A program made the translations under genes and the position numbers. Below are positions 59,882-64,000 of a stretch of DNA of 64,000 nt, one piece after another. The notes under the pieces were generated by a model. The model was not told where the DNA came from. It saw only the letters and a program-made list of their open reading frames with translations, and did no database searches. The DNA is from Bernardetiaceae bacterium (GTDB lineage: Bacteria > Bacteroidota > Bacteroidia > Cytophagales > Bernardetiaceae): NCBI GenBank assembly GCA_020832465.1, contig JAFIER010000066.1, positions 1 to 64,000 on the forward strand, given 5' to 3'. Position 1 is the first letter of the stretch; each line of letters starts with the position of its first letter.

Positions 59882-61021
59882 TCAAGACAAACGATTGCGA
59901 AAATGTTCGTAAGTAAAACGGCGCACAAGTCTAAAATTACCACTCTCCTCCCAGATGCCTATATCTGGGTGTTTTACACCATTAAAAGTATTCGTCTTGA
60001 CCATCGTATAATGAATCATATCATCAAAAATAATCTTATCACCGACCGACAAAGGCGCATCAAAAGAATAATCACCCATAAAGTCGCCAGCCAAGCAGGT
60101 AGAACCTCCTAAACGGTAAGTCGGCATACCCTCTCTTACATCAGTAGCACCTAATACCCTGGGCTTATAAGGCATTTCTAAGCAGTCGGGCATGTGCGCT
60201 GTAAAAGATACATTTAGAAGTGCAACTTTGATGCCGTCGCTGTCCATAATGTCTAAAATTTCTGAAACCAGATAACCCGTCTGCCAGCCTACGGCTTCGC
60301 CTGGCTCCAAAATAATTTTGAGATTATATTTTTGACTCATATATTTTATCAAACGAATAAGCAACTCGACATCATAGTCCTCACGTGTAATATGATGCCC
60401 ACCACCCATATTGAGCCATTTTGCACTATGCAAATACTTGCCAAATTTCTTTTCCAAATGCGGTAGCGTGCGCTCAAGCGTATCGGCATTTTGCTCGCAA
60501 AGTGTATGAAAATGTAAGCCCTCTATACCCTCGGGCAACGCCCCATTCAAATCCTGCGCACGCACACCAAAGCGAGAGCCTCGTATGCAAGGATTATATA
60601 AATCAACCTCTACTTCTGAATATTCTGGATTGATACGCAAACCACAAGAAATAGCTTTATGGCTTGCATTCAACTCGGGCTTAAAACGCTCCCATTGAGA
60701 AAGAGAATTAAAACTAATATGATTGCAATAAGTCATCAACTCGGCAAAATCATCAGGCTCGTAGGCGGGTGCATAGGCATGGACCTCGCCACCCATCTCT
60801 TCATGCGCTAAACGAGCCTCATGCAACGAGCTCGCCGTCGCACCCTTGAGGTACTGACGCACCAAAGGAAAGGTGCTAAACATCGAAAAACCTTTCAGTG
60901 CACAGATAATATCCGCACCGCTCTGAGCCTGCACATAATGCAAGATTTCTAAATTGCGACGCAACTTCGAAGTTTCTAATACAAAGCAAGGATTCGAAAC
61001 TTGCTGAAAATCAATTGACAT
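59882..61021 (-). CDS. nspC: Carboxynorspermidine decarboxylase
   Basis: The 379-aa fold-III PLP decarboxylase has the PLP Lys43 in ICALKGFSMFS, the phosphate loop near GGGHHITREDYDVE, the glycine-rich LEPGEAVGWQTGYLV, and the partner-side catalytic Cys in GSTCLAGDFMGDY. NspC makes norspermidine, or in related forms spermidine, by decarboxylating the carboxy form. carboxynorspermidine synthase is not in the window. It is divergent from the GAF protein gene. Confidence 0.92.
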   Translation of the reverse strand: MSIDFQQVSNPCFVLETSKLRRNLEILHYVQAQSGADIICALKGFSMFSTFPLVRQYLKGATASSLHEARLAHEEMGGEVHAYAPAYEPDDFAELMTYCNHISFNSLSQWERFKPELNASHKAISCGLRINPEYSEVEVDLYNPCIRGSRFGVRAQDLNGALPEGIEGLHFHTLCEQNADTLERTLPHLEKKFGKYLHSAKWLNMGGGHHITREDYDVELLIRLIKYMSQKYNLKIILEPGEAVGWQTGYLVSEILDIMDSDGIKVALLNVSFTAHMPDCLEMPYKPRVLGATDVREGMPTYRLGGSTCLAGDFMGDYSFDAPLSVGDKIIFDDMIHYTMVKTNTFNGVKHPDIGIWEESGNFRLVRRFTYEHFRNRLS

Positions 61022-61108
61022 ACAGTATGTAGGTTAGATATAAAATACAAAAAAAACACTTTATTATCGCATTTGCAAGTAAATAAAAAAGATAAGTCCG
61101 TTTTTTGC

Positions 61109-61138
61109 TTTGAAATAACAAAAAAACTACGTAATTTG
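61109..61138 (+). promoter_or_regulatory. Promoter of the GAF-domain gene
   Basis: TTTG at 61109-61112, 19 bases, TAATTTG at 61132-61138. Transcription would begin near 61144, leaving a leader of only about 10 nt before ATG 61154. The next ATG, at 61187, is an alternative start. Confidence 0.6.
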
Positions 61139-61153
61139 TGTGCTAATTATTAG

Positions 61154-63952
61154 ATGAGTTCAAATGAAGCTACAATGAACAAAGACAACATTATATCATA
61201 CCTACACCCCAAAACATTACGAGGACGCGTCGTGCTCGGATTTTTTGTGATTGCCATATCCGTAATCAGTGTGCTCGGATTTTACCTCGTGTATATGCAA
61301 AAGCAGGTGCTTTCGCAATATAACTATACTGTATATAACACAGTACCAACACGTTTTTATTGTAAAGTCATCGAAAACTGCATTACAGGCTCTACTAATG
61401 CCATGGATAACTATTTAGCCACCGACGAGGAAAGCCATCGTGATGAACGCAATGCAATATGGGAAGAGTGCCTAAATGCCATGGATTCACTCTCAAACTA
61501 CACAAACACTTGGAGAGAGGCTTCTGTTACAGCGCTTGTGTACGACGTAAGAATTAAAGCGAATAGACTTAGAGATAAGCAAAATCAAGTTGAAGAGCAA
61601 CATTTTAGGCTAAGAAGCAATCTAAGCGAAGAATCACGCTCTGAAAGAAGCAGGCAAGTAGGGCAAGTAAAAGTATTAGTCGACGATATTAAAGCCGTGT
61701 TAGACCTCATTGTCAATATTCAAAAAGAAGAGATTAATAGAACCCAAATGCAGATAGATCAAAATATCTATTTGCTTTATGGCACTATAACGCCCGTGAT
61801 CTTAGCCCTACTCATCTTACTTTTTGTTTATGTTGCCTATAAAATCAATAGCAGGCTTAGCTATCGCCTCGCAGTCTTGAATCATAACCTCAGTGAAATC
61901 AAAAAAGGCGAATTGCCTACTGTCAAAGAATACGAAAACGACGAAATTAGTGATGTACTCGAGCTTAGTAACGATATTACAGAAGACCTCAAAGAGCTCA
62001 AAAACTTTGCTATAGAAGTCGGTAAGAAAAATTTTGATACCCCTTTTAAAGCATTTGAAAAAGAAGGAGAACTCGGGCAAGCTTTTCATTATATGAGAGA
62101 TAGCCTCAAAAATATAGCCGAGAAGGATAAGAAAACCAATTGGGCTATATCGGGAGAAGCGTATTTTTCTAACCTATTACAAGAAAATACCAAAGACCTC
62201 GACGTGCTCTGCCAAAAATTTGTCAGTGCATTGATGCAATATGTCGATGCTAACCACGCCGCCATATATATCCTAAAAGAAAGCGGTAGCCATCAATGCC
62301 TCGAGCTTAAAGCTTGGTATGCCTATGACTATCAAAAAATTCAAGAAAAAACAATAGATATTGGTGAAGGACTTGTAGGGGAAGCCTACCGTGAAAAACG
62401 AAAAATACACCTACAGCACGTACCCGAAAACTTTATTAAAGTAAGCTCTGGATTAGGAGAAAGTACGCCCAGCTCTTTGCTTGTCCTGCCTATTAAATCC
62501 ATAGATAGAGTAGAAGGTGTATTAGAATTGGCTTCTTTCAAATCTTTAGAGCCGCATCAAATCGAGTTTATAGAGCGCGTTGTCGCAAGTTTCGCCTCAA
62601 GCGTCGTCTCTGTAAAAGTCGGTTTGCGCACACAGAGGTTACTGCAAGATGCACAAACACAAGCCGAGCAGCTGCGTTCGCAAGAAGAGGAAATGAGACA
62701 AAATATGGAAGAGTTGCAGGCTACACAAGAAGAAATGCAACGCAAACAGCAAGAACTTGAAGCAGCAAAAATAACATTAGAATCTAATGAAGCTGTATTG
62801 CAACAAGCACTTGCTAAAGCTAAACAAAACGAAGCTGAAAATAAAAAATTATTGAGAGATGCCCAAATGAGAGAAGAGCAGTTGCGTGCACAAGAGGAAG
62901 AAATGAGGCAGAACATGGAAGAATTGCAAGCTACACAAGAAGAGATGCAACGAAAGCAACAAGAAATTCAAAAAGCGAAGCAAGCACTTGAAATCAACGA
63001 GCAAATATTACAAAAAGCATTACAGAAATCTAAGAAAGGTGAGGCTGAAAACAAAAAACTCTTGCAAGAAGCGCAGGAGCAAGCCGAGCAGTTGCGTGCA
63101 CAAGAGGAAGAAATGAGGCAAAACATGGAAGAGTTGCAAGCCACACAAGAGGAGCTCTACAGAAAGCAACAAGCCGAAGAGAAAAAAGCAAGGCAACTCG
63201 CTGCTAACGAAGGAATTCTTCAAAAAGCACTCGAAAGAGCAAGAGAAAAAGATATCGAGAACAAAAAACTCTTACAAGAAGCGCAGGAGCAAGCCGAGCA
63301 GTTGCGTGCACAAGAGGAAGAAATGAGGCAAAACATGGAAGAGTTGCAAGCTACACAAGAGGAGCTCTACAGAAAGCAACAAGCCGAAGAGAAAAAAGCA
63401 AGGCAACTCGCTGCTAACGAAGGAATTCTTAAAAAAGCACTCGAAAGAGCAAGAGAAAAAGATATCGAAAACAAAAAACTCTTACAAGAAGCGCAGCAGC
63501 AAGCCGAGCAGCTGCGTGCGCAAGAAGAAGAAATGAGGCAGAACATGGAAGAATTGCAAGCCACACAAGAGGAGCTTAATAGAAAGCAGCAAGCCGAAGA
63601 GAAAAAAGCTAAGAAACTCGTAGCTAATGAAGTTATACTTAAAAAAGCACTCGAAAGAGCTAGTCAAAAAGACATTGAAAATAGAAAGCTACTTCAAGAA
63701 ACGCAAATGCAAGCCGAGCAGCTGCGCGCGCAAGAAGAAGAAATGAGGCAAAACCTCGAAGAGCTACAAGCTACACAAGAAGCTATGCAAGAGCGACAAA
63801 ACGAAATCAATAAAGTTAAATCAAGGCTTGAAGCCAACGAAAAAATATTGCTTAAGAAAATTCAGCAATACAAAAGCAAAGACGAGTTGCTCAAAGCCAA
63901 AGAACAAGAAGTTCAACAACTCAAAGCAGAACTCGATAAGTACAAAAAATAA
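61154..63952 (+). CDS. Membrane sensor: HAMP, GAF and a 70-residue-repeat coiled coil
   Basis: The 932-aa protein has membrane helices near 28-48 (FFVIAISVISVLGFYLVY) and 204-230 (IYLLYGTITPVILALLILLF), with a 155-residue extracytoplasmic four-helix-type domain between. A HAMP-like linker follows (about 231-285), then a GAF domain (about 349-490: QYVDANHAAIYILKESGSH, IDIGEGLVGEAYREKRKIHL, LVLPIKSIDRVEGVLELASF). From residue 505 to the end it is pure coiled coil built of 70-residue repeats (EQLRAQEEEMRQNMEELQAT). In relatives one such unit usually leads into a PAS or kinase; here there is no output domain. It probably signals by contact with partners. Confidence 0.88.
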   Translation: MSSNEATMNKDNIISYLHPKTLRGRVVLGFFVIAISVISVLGFYLVYMQKQVLSQYNYTVYNTVPTRFYCKVIENCITGSTNAMDNYLATDEESHRDERNAIWEECLNAMDSLSNYTNTWREASVTALVYDVRIKANRLRDKQNQVEEQHFRLRSNLSEESRSERSRQVGQVKVLVDDIKAVLDLIVNIQKEEINRTQMQIDQNIYLLYGTITPVILALLILLFVYVAYKINSRLSYRLAVLNHNLSEIKKGELPTVKEYENDEISDVLELSNDITEDLKELKNFAIEVGKKNFDTPFKAFEKEGELGQAFHYMRDSLKNIAEKDKKTNWAISGEAYFSNLLQENTKDLDVLCQKFVSALMQYVDANHAAIYILKESGSHQCLELKAWYAYDYQKIQEKTIDIGEGLVGEAYREKRKIHLQHVPENFIKVSSGLGESTPSSLLVLPIKSIDRVEGVLELASFKSLEPHQIEFIERVVASFASSVVSVKVGLRTQRLLQDAQTQAEQLRSQEEEMRQNMEELQATQEEMQRKQQELEAAKITLESNEAVLQQALAKAKQNEAENKKLLRDAQMREEQLRAQEEEMRQNMEELQATQEEMQRKQQEIQKAKQALEINEQILQKALQKSKKGEAENKKLLQEAQEQAEQLRAQEEEMRQNMEELQATQEELYRKQQAEEKKARQLAANEGILQKALERAREKDIENKKLLQEAQEQAEQLRAQEEEMRQNMEELQATQEELYRKQQAEEKKARQLAANEGILKKALERAREKDIENKKLLQEAQQQAEQLRAQEEEMRQNMEELQATQEELNRKQQAEEKKAKKLVANEVILKKALERASQKDIENRKLLQETQMQAEQLRAQEEEMRQNLEELQATQEAMQERQNEINKVKSRLEANEKILLKKIQQYKSKDELLKAKEQEVQQLKAELDKYKK
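62666..63856. repeat. 210-bp tandem repeat, five full units and a partial sixth
   Basis: Units begin at 62666, 62876, 63086, 63296, 63506 and 63716, each encoding EQLR(A/S)QEEEMRQN. Units 3 and 4 differ at only about four positions, so their duplication is recent; units 1 and 6 are the most diverged. Confidence 0.9.
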
Positions 63953-64000
63953 AGTGGAAATTCTGAAATATACTAATCAGGATAAAAAGTGCTGGAATGA

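Noticed and set aside
62557-63667. Minus-strand reading frames with repeated Leu/Cys/Ser-rich text
   Set aside because: They are antisense shadows of the 70-residue coiled-coil repeats.
1-64000. CRISPR array
   Set aside because: Repeats are dispersed, palindromic and unevenly spaced; no regular repeat-spacer run and no cas gene.
1-64000. tRNA or rRNA genes
   Set aside because: I found no cloverleaf with a TTCGA-type T-loop and acceptor stem outside coding regions, and no rRNA-like conserved stretches.

Overview
The window reads as chromosome of a low-GC gliding Bacteroidota, most likely a Cytophagales-type organism. The evidence is GldG, a PorZ-like type IX secretion (T9SS) component, short secreted proteins ending in T9SS-type sorting tails, a carboxypeptidase-regulatory-domain TonB receptor, a secreted TPR-CHAT protein, a DUF5074-type beta-propeller lipoprotein, and promoters of the Bacteroidota form (TTG, about 20 bases, TAnnTTTG). 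No rRNA, tRNA, CRISPR array, prophage or complete insertion sequence was found.

Layout. 1-2.2 kb is an accessory patch of small unknown minus-strand genes, including a lone recombinase-type SAM-like domain, with a shared element just downstream of successive genes. 2.2-12 kb holds a methyltransferase, the carboxyltransferase subunit pccB, a LysM/O-methyltransferase pair, a tandem universal stress protein, a WG-repeat protein and an Rpn-type nuclease. 12-21 kb is mostly envelope: TonB receptor, lipoproteins, an SDR enzyme, a TRAP permease and a beta-propeller lipoprotein. 21-33 kb is housekeeping (kdsD, rnhB, biotin carrier, purE, fabI, hisA) mixed with secreted proteins (T9SS tail protein, TAXI binding protein, CHAT protein) and a DnaQ-type exonuclease. 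33-50 kb has a formylglycine-generating-enzyme-like protein, gldG, icd, a sulfide:quinone-reductase-like flavoprotein, sufC-sufD, porZ, sixA, an AAA ATPase and gcvH. 50-64 kb carries a six-PAS histidine kinase, an M48 protease, a one-protein restriction-modification enzyme, nspC and a HAMP/GAF protein with a long repeated coiled coil.

Most genes stand alone or in pairs. hisA, gldG, sufCD, the TRAP permease and the biotin carrier are all apart from their usual partners. Shared pathways are visible (pccB with the biotin carrier; sufC with sufD; gldG, porZ and the sorting-tail proteins), but not large operons.

The most unusual content is between the genes. At least five families of short palindromic elements recur. 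They are built from interchangeable hairpin modules, and the two arms of a hairpin often differ from other copies by matching substitutions. Several are near-complete inverted-repeat elements of 85-165 bp. Two further intergenic stretches look like free-standing small-RNA genes, each with a promoter match, a foldable body and a terminator: 24601-24704 and 37870-38082.
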